Part shown: piece by piece, positions 41,941-50,464 of the stretch
Layout: each line of letters opens with the position of its first letter
Numbering within the stretch: the first letter of the stretch is position 1
Assembly (NCBI GenBank): GCA_964451365.1
Contig: CAYVIB010000031.1
Coordinates: 4,861 to 68,860, forward strand
Direction of reading: 5' to 3'
Length of the DNA stretch: 64,000 bases
Source: CAYVIB01 sp964451365
Lineage (GTDB): Bacteria > Pseudomonadota > Gammaproteobacteria > Pseudomonadales > Cellvibrionaceae
Notes under the pieces: model-generated
Database searches by the model: none
Told to the model about the DNA's origin: nothing
What the model saw: the letters and a program-made list of their open reading frames with translations, nothing else
Program-made: the position numbers and the translations under genes

Positions 41941-42381
41941 TCAGGCTTCAAGCAATTCCGCGATTGGCTCCGGCAGCTGACCTTTCAGGTGTTTTACCTC
42001 GCCTTCCGACACATGGCGTTCCAGCACGCGGAACACCGCCCTGACCTTGGCTTCAACATCTTCATCGTTACCGAAGTCAGAGGTGTTTATTCCGGCAACC
42101 GCATGTTTTTTAACGTTGTTAAAAAACCCCTCCCGTGTTTTACTTCGTTCAACTTTATCCGTCAGTCGCCAGCCGTCGGTATATGCCGCGCGGATGTAAA
42201 TGGGCAGTTGGGATATCAGGTCGAGTGACTCCTGGGGCGATATACGATCCCGCAGGGTGTGCAGTATGGTAATCAAAATTCTTCCCGCCTGGTCGAGATC
42301 GCTGTTGTTCAGTTCATTGGCGACTTCTTTTAGAAAAGCGGTTGCGTGCTGCTGATGTTTGCCAAAATTGAATGTGATCAC
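41941..42381 (-). CDS. DUF2267 protein
   Basis: The 146-residue soluble protein matches DUF2267: LKEVANELNNSDLDQAGRIL followed by ITILHTLRDRISPQESLDLI, with SQLPIYIRAAYTDGW, then a second half ending in FRVLERHVSEGEVKHLKGQL. The family consists of paired helical repeats and has no known biochemical role. It often occurs in stress-type gene sets. It is a single gene close to the assembly gap. Confidence 0.84.
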   Translation of the reverse strand: MITFNFGKHQQHATAFLKEVANELNNSDLDQAGRILITILHTLRDRISPQESLDLISQLPIYIRAAYTDGWRLTDKVERSKTREGFFNNVKKHAVAGINTSDFGNDEDVEAKVRAVFRVLERHVSEGEVKHLKGQLPEPIAELLEA

Positions 42382-42539
42382 GAAAACCTCCTCTGATACC
42401 GACCGCTAAATCGAAGTCGACTGATGACGGACGAATCAATTAATTTTTTACCAATGCGGCTGTAGCGGCCGGGAACCCGCTATTCGGTGTGACTGGAATT
42501 CTGCAAGGAGTGTACCCGGGGGAGAAAAGGCAGCAGGCG

Positions 42540-42639
42540 NNNNNNNNNNNNNNNNNNNNNNNNNNNNNNNNNNNNNNNNNNNNNNNNNNNNNNNNNNNNN
42601 NNNNNNNNNNNNNNNNNNNNNNNNNNNNNNNNNNNNNNN
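42540..42639. other. Assembly gap of 100 N
   Basis: Exactly 100 consecutive N stand here, the usual placeholder for a gap of unknown size. The order of the two flanking contigs is an assembly claim, not something the sequence shows. Confidence 0.99.
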
Positions 42640-42689
42640 TAAAAAACGCCCTGCGCGGCCGACCAAACCACGCGCTTCATTGGCGGTAA

Positions 42690-44057
42690 TCAGTTGTTCG
42701 ACAACCAGGCCTTGTAGTTACCACCGCAGTGCAACAGCGCCATCATGTACAGCATGCCGTCGTAGTAACGGTACTTGCCCGTCGGAACCGGTGTTTGCCA
42801 GAGTGCGCGGATGAATTTTTCCTTCCTGGGATGCGTTGCCGCCAGGCCGGCGGTGGCGTTCATTGCAACCAGGCCGGTGGTCTGGCCGCCGCCCAGCGGT
42901 TTGCCGTCCAGCGAGTACAGGCTGGCGTAGTCATTCATCCCCTGCGATTCAAAAAACGCCTGCAGCCGGTTGCTCAACTCCTGTTGTCGGACATCGGCGG
43001 CCCACCAGTTCCAGTCCATCGACCAGTTCATGGCCGTGCGCCAGGCATCGTAGCGAAAATCGACAGCTTCCTTGCGCCAGGGCGCACCCCAGGGGCTGCC
43101 GTCGAAGTTGGCGTAGTCCGGCGTCAGGGCGGTTTGCGGGTGGGAGGAAAGTAGAAAATAATCGCGGCTGACATTGGCGGCTTTTTTCCAGAACAGGCGA
43201 TCCTCCGTTGGACCGACGAGTGCCCAAATTTCATAAAAGGCCGGCAGGTGATAGGAAGGGTCGGTATGGTCGGCCTGTGTCAGGTCTGGCGTAAAACGGA
43301 CCATCAACGCATCTTCGTCAAAAAGATTGCCCGCGGTTTTTTCACCCGTTACTGTTGTGCCGGTAATAATCCGGCGGTGCCGTATATCCCTGAGGATCTG
43401 GTCGGCCTCGGCGGAGTAGTTATAAATACCGTCGCCGTTGCCCCAGCGGGCGGTGGCAAAATAGAGTGCGGTGGCGAAATATTCCTCGCCGTCCGGCGCG
43501 GGCAATTCGTCGTTGGGTTGGCCGTTGGTTTTCACCGACCAGGCGAAAAAGCCCTTGGCGGGATGATTGTCCTCGCTGTGGTACATATAGGTTTTTGCCC
43601 AGTTCCAGATGGCGTCGAACTCGGCTTTTTTATCCATTTGCACAGCGATCATCATGCCGTAGGACATTCCTTCGGAACGAACATCATTACTGTTGATGTC
43701 CAGGATATAGGCCATGGGGCCGTTGGCATTTTCTCCCGCCGGGTAATACACCGCTTCGTTTTTCGGGTCCCCGTGAAATAATTGTTGAAAAGCGTCATTG
43801 ATTTTGGCGGAAACAGCATCCCTGGAATAACCGGCATCGGTGAAAAGGTTGGTGTAGCGGCCGGAAATAGCGCTGGCGGTCGATAATGCCGGACCTGGCT
43901 CCTTGGTAATGGGTGATTTGCAGGCCGCCAGGACAGGAATCAAAAGCAGCCCGGCAATAATACAGCGAATGGGGCGGAGATTTTGCAGGGAGCAGAAGTG
44001 GCGAAAGAGGTGAAAACTGCAAAGATAACGGGAGAGAGTAAGGTACAGGTAGTTCAT
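42690..44057 (-). CDS. GH8 reducing-end xylose-releasing exo-oligoxylanase-like lipoprotein
   Basis: The enzyme type removes xylose from the reducing end of xylo-oligosaccharides. The 455-residue protein has a long basic leader, then a lipoprotein signal ending VLAAC (Cys46). The GH8 domain follows: DVRSEGMSYGMMIAVQ with presumed acid Glu129, DGEEYFATALYFAT, TDPSYHLPAFYEIW carrying the probable base, and WRTAMNWSMDWNWW. This set is close to Rex enzymes. The gene is single and its 3' end is 50 bp from the assembly gap. With GH11 and GH51 in this window it would complete xylan breakdown to monosaccharides. Confidence 0.85.
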   Translation of the reverse strand: MNYLYLTLSRYLCSFHLFRHFCSLQNLRPIRCIIAGLLLIPVLAACKSPITKEPGPALSTASAISGRYTNLFTDAGYSRDAVSAKINDAFQQLFHGDPKNEAVYYPAGENANGPMAYILDINSNDVRSEGMSYGMMIAVQMDKKAEFDAIWNWAKTYMYHSEDNHPAKGFFAWSVKTNGQPNDELPAPDGEEYFATALYFATARWGNGDGIYNYSAEADQILRDIRHRRIITGTTVTGEKTAGNLFDEDALMVRFTPDLTQADHTDPSYHLPAFYEIWALVGPTEDRLFWKKAANVSRDYFLLSSHPQTALTPDYANFDGSPWGAPWRKEAVDFRYDAWRTAMNWSMDWNWWAADVRQQELSNRLQAFFESQGMNDYASLYSLDGKPLGGGQTTGLVAMNATAGLAATHPRKEKFIRALWQTPVPTGKYRYYDGMLYMMALLHCGGNYKAWLSNN

Positions 44058-44232
44058 AAATCGCTCGGTTCTTGTTTTTTGCTAATCCTATCGCACAGGA
44101 AGTGAAATTTTTGACGTCTCTTTAGTATAGATAAAGAACGCCGCAATACCCGGTTGCCGCGAAAGTTATCGTATGTGTTCGCGCCCGCGGTCTCGCGAGT
44201 ATTACCCGCCCGTGGTTGCGCCCGTGTGTCCA

Positions 44233-45087
44233 TCAATGTGGGTGTTGTGGAAGTGTTTCTGCCCCCTGCGTGCCTTCCTGGTTTCGTTGTGCATTTATTT
44301 CCGCCCCCAACAAAAATATATAGGAGCCGATATACAGCCACAGTAGCGTGACTACGACCGCGCCCAGGGCGCCGTATTGCTTGTCGTATTTTCCAAAGTT
44401 GGCAACGTAAAGGGAAAATGCCACCGACGCGATTAAAAACAGTATTGCGGCGGTGATTGCGCCGGGCAGGAGGTCCCGCCAGGTTCTGTTATGAAGAGCC
44501 GGGGCAAAGTGATAGATCATCAGGAACATGCCGATCAATACCAAAATAAACACAGCCCAGCTGCTGATAACCGTCACCAGTTCAATGGACTTGATCGACA
44601 GCAGCGCGTTAACCAGTATCGGAACAATCACGACAACGGACAACGCTATGATAAAAGCGATGGAGGAGGCGAGAGTCAACGCCAGCGTAATAGCGTTGAC
44701 TTTGATGAATCCGCGATCTTCTTCCCGGTCATAAGCGATATTGAGCGCTTGCGCCACGCCTTTCATGGCTTTGTTGGCACTCCACAGCGATAGCAGAATC
44801 CCGACTACCACACCCAGTGTGAGAGAGCTGCTGTGACTGGAGGTGAGATCCCGAATGCGTGTGGAAACCACGTTGAAGGCATCTTCCGGCATAAATCTTC
44901 CCAATGCATCAATATGCCCTTGAACCACATGCGGGTCCGCGGCCAGGCCATAGATCGAGATAGTGGCCGCCAGGGCGGGAAAGATGGAGAGAAATATATA
45001 AAATGCAACGCCGCCGGCAACGAGGGAAAGGCGGTCGTTGCCGATCCGGTGTATAACACCTAAAACAAATTCTTTTACCTGCTTCAA
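44233..45087 (-). CDS. YihY/BrkB-family inner membrane protein
   Basis: The 284-residue protein has six predicted transmembrane helices and the YihY pattern: NDRLSLVAGGVAFYIFLSIFP near 18-38, then LWSANKAMKGVAQALNIAYD and GSYIFLLGAEINAQ near the end. The family is of uncertain function (once called RNase BN in error). A TTG start at 45087 is supported by ggagg five bases upstream; no ATG fits. It is a single gene divergent from the phospholipase-D gene. Confidence 0.86.
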   Translation of the reverse strand: MKQVKEFVLGVIHRIGNDRLSLVAGGVAFYIFLSIFPALAATISIYGLAADPHVVQGHIDALGRFMPEDAFNVVSTRIRDLTSSHSSSLTLGVVVGILLSLWSANKAMKGVAQALNIAYDREEDRGFIKVNAITLALTLASSIAFIIALSVVVIVPILVNALLSIKSIELVTVISSWAVFILVLIGMFLMIYHFAPALHNRTWRDLLPGAITAAILFLIASVAFSLYVANFGKYDKQYGALGAVVVTLLWLYIGSYIFLLGAEINAQRNQEGTQGAETLPQHPH

Positions 45088-45250
45088 GCCGACCTCCGGT
45101 ATTCCCTGACGATTTTTTTTGTAAAGTCAGCAATCATCCTGCCAGACTTTGCGTCGGATGTCGGATAACCATGGCGGTGCTTGTTGTCAAACGTGTCAAT
45201 ATGGCCTCCTGGTTGCTTAAGGGATAATTTGCTGTCTGGATTAGGTGCAA

Positions 45251-45306
45251 TGGCACTTCCTTAAGCCAGTTTTGCTTATCGGCACACAAAGGCGGCGGCG
45301 GTAAGT
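45251..45306. repeat. Solo end of the nested palindromic element
   Basis: The sequence starts tggcacttccttaagccag and continues ttttgctta...ggtaag. It matches the right end of the element at 23299-23600 read in reverse (23553-23600) over about 50 bp. Only one end is present. Confidence 0.65.
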
Positions 45307-45340
45307 TTTAAAAAAGCTTCCGGTTAATCAATTTCAGGCG

Positions 45341-46534
45341 GTGAATACAGGCGGTAAAGTTTTGGACAGCGTGACAACTGTAAAAAATGTGAGATTGACG
45401 AAGGTTCCCGCGGCGGTTGAAAAGCAGGAACCGGAAGAATTGATTGCCGATGGAGACAAGTTCTTTCAGCGCGTTGTCTCCGCGATAGATAACGCTCGAC
45501 AAAAAGTCGATGTTGAGGTTTATATCCTGGCTCCCGACCAGGTGGGCAACACGGTGTTCGCCGCGCTTGAGCGCGCCGCGGCCAGGGGCGTGGACGTGCG
45601 GTTGGTGGTGGACGGCTTCGGTGCGGCCGGCTGGTTGAGCGAAACCGACTGCGGCGCGTTGCCCGCGAACCTGCGGGTTGCGGTGTATCATCCGGTGCCG
45701 GTAATGAAATATTATTTTTCCAGCCTGTTTAATGCCGACCGGACGGTTCGTGCATTGATGAAACTCAATCGGCGCAATCACAAAAAGCTGATTATCGTCG
45801 ATGACAAGGAGGTGTTTACGGGAAGTTTTAATTTATGGAATGAGTCACTGGTCTGGAAAGAGGTGTTTTTCCGGACCACCATGTCCGTAAAGGAGTTTAA
45901 GGTCTCTTTCGAATTTTCCTGGTCGCGCGCGCGCCTCCTGCCCGGCTGGAAGCGGCCGGGAAGGCGGCTGCATATTTCCTCGGTCGAAGCCGGTGGCGGC
46001 GGCATGCTGTTTAACTTCAGTTACCGGACGCGACACCGCTACCTGAAGTTGTTGAATCGTAAAGTACTCGGCGCCGCGCGGACTGTTTGGCTGATGACCC
46101 CTTACTTTGTTCCCCCGGTGCAGCTTTTAAAGGCGTTGTGCCGCACCGCCGGTCGCGGGGTGGACGTGCGCCTGGTATTGCCGAAAGAGCCGGACCATGC
46201 ATTTATGAAGGTAATGGCGCGATACTACTACCCGAGGTTGCTGGAAAGCGGCATCAGAATTTACGAGTATGCGCCGCGGATGCTGCACGCCAAGGCGGTG
46301 CTGGTGGACGATTGGGCGGTAATCGGCTCCAGTAATCTCAATCACCGCAGCTTTTTCAGCGACCTTGAAATTATGACCAACCTGCGAACGAAGGCCGCGC
46401 GCAAGGAGATCCGGCGGGAGTTCGAAGCCGCGTGTGAGCAAAGTATCTGCCTGGCGGAGCCGCTCAAATACCCCTTTCCCCTCTGGAAGCGCCTGCTTTA
46501 TCGCGTTCTGCTGGCGACCCGCAGATGGATTTGA
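45341..46534 (+). CDS. Phospholipase D-family protein (cardiolipin synthase-like)
   Basis: The 397-residue protein has two HKD motifs: RNHKKLIIVDDKEVFTGSFN (near 145-165) and MLHAKAVLVDDWAVIGSSNL followed by NHRS (near 312-335). Both are complete HxKxxxxD sites, as in bacterial cardiolipin synthase of the ClsB type, which lacks N-terminal membrane helices. It probably makes or remodels phospholipids at the inner membrane. The GTG at 45341 is the longest sensible start but has only a weak RBS; a start some residues later is possible. The divergent YihY gene is 254 bp away. Confidence 0.82.
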   Translation: MNTGGKVLDSVTTVKNVRLTKVPAAVEKQEPEELIADGDKFFQRVVSAIDNARQKVDVEVYILAPDQVGNTVFAALERAAARGVDVRLVVDGFGAAGWLSETDCGALPANLRVAVYHPVPVMKYYFSSLFNADRTVRALMKLNRRNHKKLIIVDDKEVFTGSFNLWNESLVWKEVFFRTTMSVKEFKVSFEFSWSRARLLPGWKRPGRRLHISSVEAGGGGMLFNFSYRTRHRYLKLLNRKVLGAARTVWLMTPYFVPPVQLLKALCRTAGRGVDVRLVLPKEPDHAFMKVMARYYYPRLLESGIRIYEYAPRMLHAKAVLVDDWAVIGSSNLNHRSFFSDLEIMTNLRTKAARKEIRREFEAACEQSICLAEPLKYPFPLWKRLLYRVLLATRRWI

Positions 46535-47069
46535 TCCTCCCGCCGTTCCTTTGAGCGGGATGCAGTTGTAACGCGTATGATTCCGCCAACGCTCAATACC
46601 GCCATACAGGGCTCCTCACCGCCTTCCTGTGCCAACCGCCATCGCCGAACCCTTCCCGAGCCCGGCCGGCCGTGTTTTTGGCCGCGGAAAACCTGATCGC
46701 CAGTCATTTTCCACCGAAATACACATGCGGAGAGCCGGCCGTCCGGGCAAACCGGACATCCTTTGGCTTCGGTACTCTATCGGTACCGTGTGTCTGGTGG
46801 GGGTGCCGGGTAGAACTCATCCGGGCAGGCCTCATCCGGGTAGCAGGCGGGCTATCACTTTCCAATCCCCCATCTTGGCTGGTTATACTTTTGGTGGGGG
46901 AGAAGCCTGTGGCAAGTCATCTTCCACCGAAATACACATGAACACCGTGTGTTTCTGCCATTCTGAGCATCAACAATAACAATATCCGGCAGTCGGGTTT
47001 GACCGAACCGGAGTCGGTTAAAAAATATTCCGCGCTGAAAGGCTTCCGGATTTGAAAGGTTTTGCGTAA
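46535..47069. other. Intergenic stretch with an imperfect direct repeat
   Basis: No gene is seen. A 26-bp word containing ttccaccgaaatacacatg occurs at 46702-46727 and again at 46915-46940 with one mismatch. The preceding 15 bp are also related, giving a 213-bp spaced direct repeat. Confidence 0.55.
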
Positions 47070-48182
47070 ATGGAAACGATTAACGAAGTATTTAACGAAA
47101 CGTTAAAACTGCTTTACATTTTTTCGTTCAGTTTGGGGCTCTGGACTTGCCTCAATATGCTGGTCAACAAGTTGGGCCCCCGGGAGACCCGGCGGGTCCT
47201 CTTGTTTTTTATTTGCGTGTTACTGGTTATTCCCCTCAACGGCTACCTGGCGCTGATCATCGATGAGCCACCGTTATTGATCAATTCCCTCGCCAGTACC
47301 ATCACATGGTGTTATGGCCCGCTGATATATCTGCTCCTGCGTGGCGCCACGCGAAACGAGGGGAACACGCGGTATGCACCACTGCATTTTGTGCCATTCC
47401 TGTTGGTGGCGCTGCTTCACTTTTTTAGCCTGGACTGGCTCAACCTGGGAATATATTTGTTTTTCCTGTTGTTGCAGACAACGATCTACCTGGCGCTCTC
47501 CCTGAACCTGCTTTACCGACACAGGTTAAAGCTCGCCATTCTGGGCAAGGAATTCAAAAACTCGTCCTATTACTGGATGTTGTACCTGGCCGGGGGATTG
47601 TTCGTTATTACGCTTTACGACATCGGATTGATGTTCTGGTTACAACAGGGGGAAAGTGTCAGCTTTTATTTTATCTCCACCACGGCCTGGGCCTTCTCTG
47701 TTTATATAAGCGTCATCTCCATTTTTCTTTTGTTCCAACCAAATATGTTTTCACCCGCGGAGTCGTTGGAAAGCGTGGAAAAGCCGCATGAACCGGAGTC
47801 GCCCAAACCAAAGTTGAGAAATATAGAGCTTTCGAAAGAAGCCGCCGATGAGCTTAGCCGCAAACTGCATGAGTTGATTGAAAAGCACAAGCCCCATCTG
47901 GACCCTGATGTTTCCCTTGGAAAGCTGGCGTCCATGCTGGGGGTTTCCAATCACCAATTGTCGGAGTTGCTGAATATCCATATGGAGACCAATTTTTATG
48001 ATTACCTGAATTCCCTGCGTTTCAAGGAGGCCATTGAGCTAATGGACAGCCATCCGGACAGCTACAGTGTCACCGATATCGCTTACCGGTCCGGCTTTAA
48101 TAACCGTAACAGCTTCTACCGTGTGTTCAAACAAAACTGTGGGCTGACGCCCGGCGAATATAAAAAGCAACACATCAGATGA
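47070..48182 (+). CDS. AraC-family regulator with N-terminal membrane domain
   Basis: The 370-residue protein has about seven hydrophobic helices in residues 10-230, a charged linker (ESLESVEKPHEPESPKPKLR) and a C-terminal AraC-type HTH (about 270-368) ending FNNRNSFYRVFKQNCGLTPG. Membrane-bound AraC regulators of this layout sense a small envelope signal and control neighbouring genes. A secreted protein gene starts 51 bp downstream on the same strand and is the likely partner or target. Confidence 0.87.
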   Translation: METINEVFNETLKLLYIFSFSLGLWTCLNMLVNKLGPRETRRVLLFFICVLLVIPLNGYLALIIDEPPLLINSLASTITWCYGPLIYLLLRGATRNEGNTRYAPLHFVPFLLVALLHFFSLDWLNLGIYLFFLLLQTTIYLALSLNLLYRHRLKLAILGKEFKNSSYYWMLYLAGGLFVITLYDIGLMFWLQQGESVSFYFISTTAWAFSVYISVISIFLLFQPNMFSPAESLESVEKPHEPESPKPKLRNIELSKEAADELSRKLHELIEKHKPHLDPDVSLGKLASMLGVSNHQLSELLNIHMETNFYDYLNSLRFKEAIELMDSHPDSYSVTDIAYRSGFNNRNSFYRVFKQNCGLTPGEYKKQHIR

Positions 48183-48233
48183 AGCTAATTGTTTTATGAA
48201 ATTTACTATTCTGCCAAGTGAAGGAGAAAGAAG

Positions 48234-48896
48234 ATGAAAGTCAGTATCAGCAAGTTTAAGCCCCGCATCGGGCTCGCGGCATTGTGTTTGGTCTTGTTCG
48301 GTGCGTCCACGTGGGCGCAGGATCAAGCCCTCGAGCGCATGGCCGCGCCGGAATTCGATGAATTTTATATTGCGTCGTCCTTTAAATTGCCGTTGTCCAG
48401 GAAAATTGTGATAGCGGATGCGCCGATCGAGTTTTCGAAAGAGTGGAAAAAGGATTTCCAGGGGCGAGTGGACAGCCGATACGAGGAGACGGTGATTGAC
48501 AAATACGGCGAGACGTTAGAGGAGCAGCTGGCAAGTGTATTATCGGACGCGGGCTGGCAGGTGGAAGAAAAAGCCGATAGCGATACGCTTTTATTAAAAC
48601 CGCGGATGCATCACCTGAATATTTACGCACCCAATGCCTCATCGCTGAAGCAGGTAATTGTTGGCAATGTCGGCAGGGCAATCGTGGAGCTGGATTTCCA
48701 AACCCCCGATGGCGAGTCCTTTATGAAAATTGTGGATCTGCGGGAAACACAGCCCACCGTCGGCAGTCCCATTGTCGCCAACCGCACCAACAACCTTCGG
48801 TATTTTAAGATGTTGATGGCGGATTGGGCGGAGGACGCAACGAAATACCTTAATCAGGTAATGGTCGTGGTGGAAAGCCAAAGTAAGACTGAATAG
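48234..48896 (+). CDS. Exported protein of unknown function (DUF3313-like)
   Basis: The 220-residue protein has a signal peptide (cleavage near STWAQ) and a mixed alpha/beta mature part: EFSKEWKKDFQGRVDSRYEE, a helix with LEEQLASVLSDAGWQVEEKA, and strands LLLKPRMHHLNIYAPN and GRAIVELDFQTPDGESFMKI. This resembles the DUF3313/GNA1162-type outer-membrane-associated proteins, but assignment is tentative. The RBS gaaggagaa precedes its ATG. It follows the membrane AraC gene, so the two may be cotranscribed. Confidence 0.68.
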   Translation: MKVSISKFKPRIGLAALCLVLFGASTWAQDQALERMAAPEFDEFYIASSFKLPLSRKIVIADAPIEFSKEWKKDFQGRVDSRYEETVIDKYGETLEEQLASVLSDAGWQVEEKADSDTLLLKPRMHHLNIYAPNASSLKQVIVGNVGRAIVELDFQTPDGESFMKIVDLRETQPTVGSPIVANRTNNLRYFKMLMADWAEDATKYLNQVMVVVESQSKTE

Positions 48897-49121
48897 CGCC
48901 GTAATTCAGCGCCGTAATTCAAATTGCTTTAGGCACGGACGGTGCCGCTTTTCACCCGCGGTTACCCCGGTATTGGAAGTTGATTGCACTGCTTATGTGT
49001 CTACCAACGCATTTCCTGGTTTGCTTGCGCTGGCTTCCAAAAGCTGGTCATGAGGGTTATTGCGTGGTTTTTTTCAAGTTCGCGTTAAAAACGATCACAA
49101 CAACGAACAGGAGTTCCATAG

Positions 49122-50369
49122 ATGAAAACCTACCTAAACAGACATTCGCTCACGAACATTCTTTTTGCCGGAGCCGTGGTCTTGGGGGCCAGCTTCTTAT
49201 CCGACGCTCAGGCGGGGGGGCGACCCGATTCCGGGTTTTGGCGCGGCCACGGCCCCTGCCACGGGTGCGACCCCTACCGGCACTGGGTTCATGACCTGCG
49301 TAAATACCATCTTTACGATGCGATTCGGACGTTTTGTCCCGCGGGATCGCTCCACGATCGCCTGGACCTGAACGGTGTGGAACTGGTTCGCGAGGAGGGT
49401 ATCCCGTTGATGTATGAAGGAGCCAATAACATTGAGGGACCGGTCTGGCACGAGGGCGCCCTGTACTATTCCAATATCGGCAGCAGGCCCTCGGACGAGG
49501 ACGGCTCCATGCTGAAAAGCATGGCCACCCTGTGGCGCTGGGTGCCCGGCAGCGCGCCGGAGGTTTGGTTGGATGATTCGGTGGCCGGCACCAATGGCCT
49601 GGCGGTGGATTTTAACGGCCAATTGGTGGCGGCCCGTCACCTGGACGGCTCGATCTCCAGGATCGACTGGGATACCGGAATCGTGGCCACGGTGGCGGAC
49701 ACATGGGAAGACAAGCGTTTCAACTCACCCAACGATTTGGCGATTGCGCACGATGGAACCATTTATTTTACCGACCCTGACTGGGAAATTCCGTCCAATG
49801 TCGATCGCGAGACAGTCCAGGGTGGCGGCGCGATCGGCACAACAGAACCAGGACAGCGGGTATACCGGGTGGATTCGGCTGGCACCGTGCGGGTATTGGC
49901 GGTTACCGAATTGGTGCCCGAGCTGCGTGACAAACCCAACGGCATTCTCCTTTCGCTCGATGAACGGCGCCTTTATGTTGGCGGTCTGAAAGGGCTCTGG
50001 GTGTTCGATCTGAAGCATGGCCAGGTAAGCCAACCGCGACAACTGTTGAATTCGGCGGTCGACGGCGTCACTAAGGATTGCACCGGCAATATCTACGTGG
50101 CCACCAACCGCGCGGCGCCAGGCGGCAACCGAGAACAGGCGGTTGTTGTGCTCGATGCGCGGGATCGGGAAGTGGGCAGCCTGATTGTCCCCGGCATTCA
50201 ATACGCCACCAACCTGGCTTTTGGCGGCGATGACGGTAAAACCTTGTTTGTGACCGGTCTGACTTATCCTACTAACGGTGCCGGTGAGCCCAGCCAGTGC
50301 GGCGACAGCACATGCCTGCCGGCCGGCATCTACACCGCACACCTGAATGTGCGGGGATTCCCTTACTAA
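49122..50369 (+). CDS. SMP-30/gluconolactonase-family exported protein
   Basis: The 415-residue protein has a signal peptide (cleavage near AQAGG), then a Cys-containing leader of about 70 residues, and a six-bladed propeller with the SMP-30 metal motifs: NNIEGPVWHEGALYYSN (Glu ligand), RFNSPNDLAIAHDGTIYFTD (Asn ligand) and AVDGVTKDCTGNIYVAT (Asp ligand). The family hydrolyses sugar lactones with a divalent metal. In this genome it could act after the PQQ sugar dehydrogenase at 55074. The C-terminus has a Cys pair (QCGDSTCLPAG). Confidence 0.83.
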   Translation: MKTYLNRHSLTNILFAGAVVLGASFLSDAQAGGRPDSGFWRGHGPCHGCDPYRHWVHDLRKYHLYDAIRTFCPAGSLHDRLDLNGVELVREEGIPLMYEGANNIEGPVWHEGALYYSNIGSRPSDEDGSMLKSMATLWRWVPGSAPEVWLDDSVAGTNGLAVDFNGQLVAARHLDGSISRIDWDTGIVATVADTWEDKRFNSPNDLAIAHDGTIYFTDPDWEIPSNVDRETVQGGGAIGTTEPGQRVYRVDSAGTVRVLAVTELVPELRDKPNGILLSLDERRLYVGGLKGLWVFDLKHGQVSQPRQLLNSAVDGVTKDCTGNIYVATNRAAPGGNREQAVVVLDARDREVGSLIVPGIQYATNLAFGGDDGKTLFVTGLTYPTNGAGEPSQCGDSTCLPAGIYTAHLNVRGFPY

Positions 50370-50403
50370 ACGCCCCGGCATGTGCCGGTTCTTCGCCCGT
50401 AGT

Positions 50404-50457
50404 CATCACAGAGTTGAAGGAGACTTGCTACTGCGCTCTGTGATGGCCACGGGTGTT
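50404..50457 (+). terminator. Possible terminator after the lactonase gene
   Basis: catcacagag (50404-50413) pairs with ctctgtgatg (50436-50445) around a 22-base loop, followed by a short gap and ttttttt. The long loop makes it less certain. Confidence 0.45.
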
Positions 50458-50464
50458 TTTTTAT

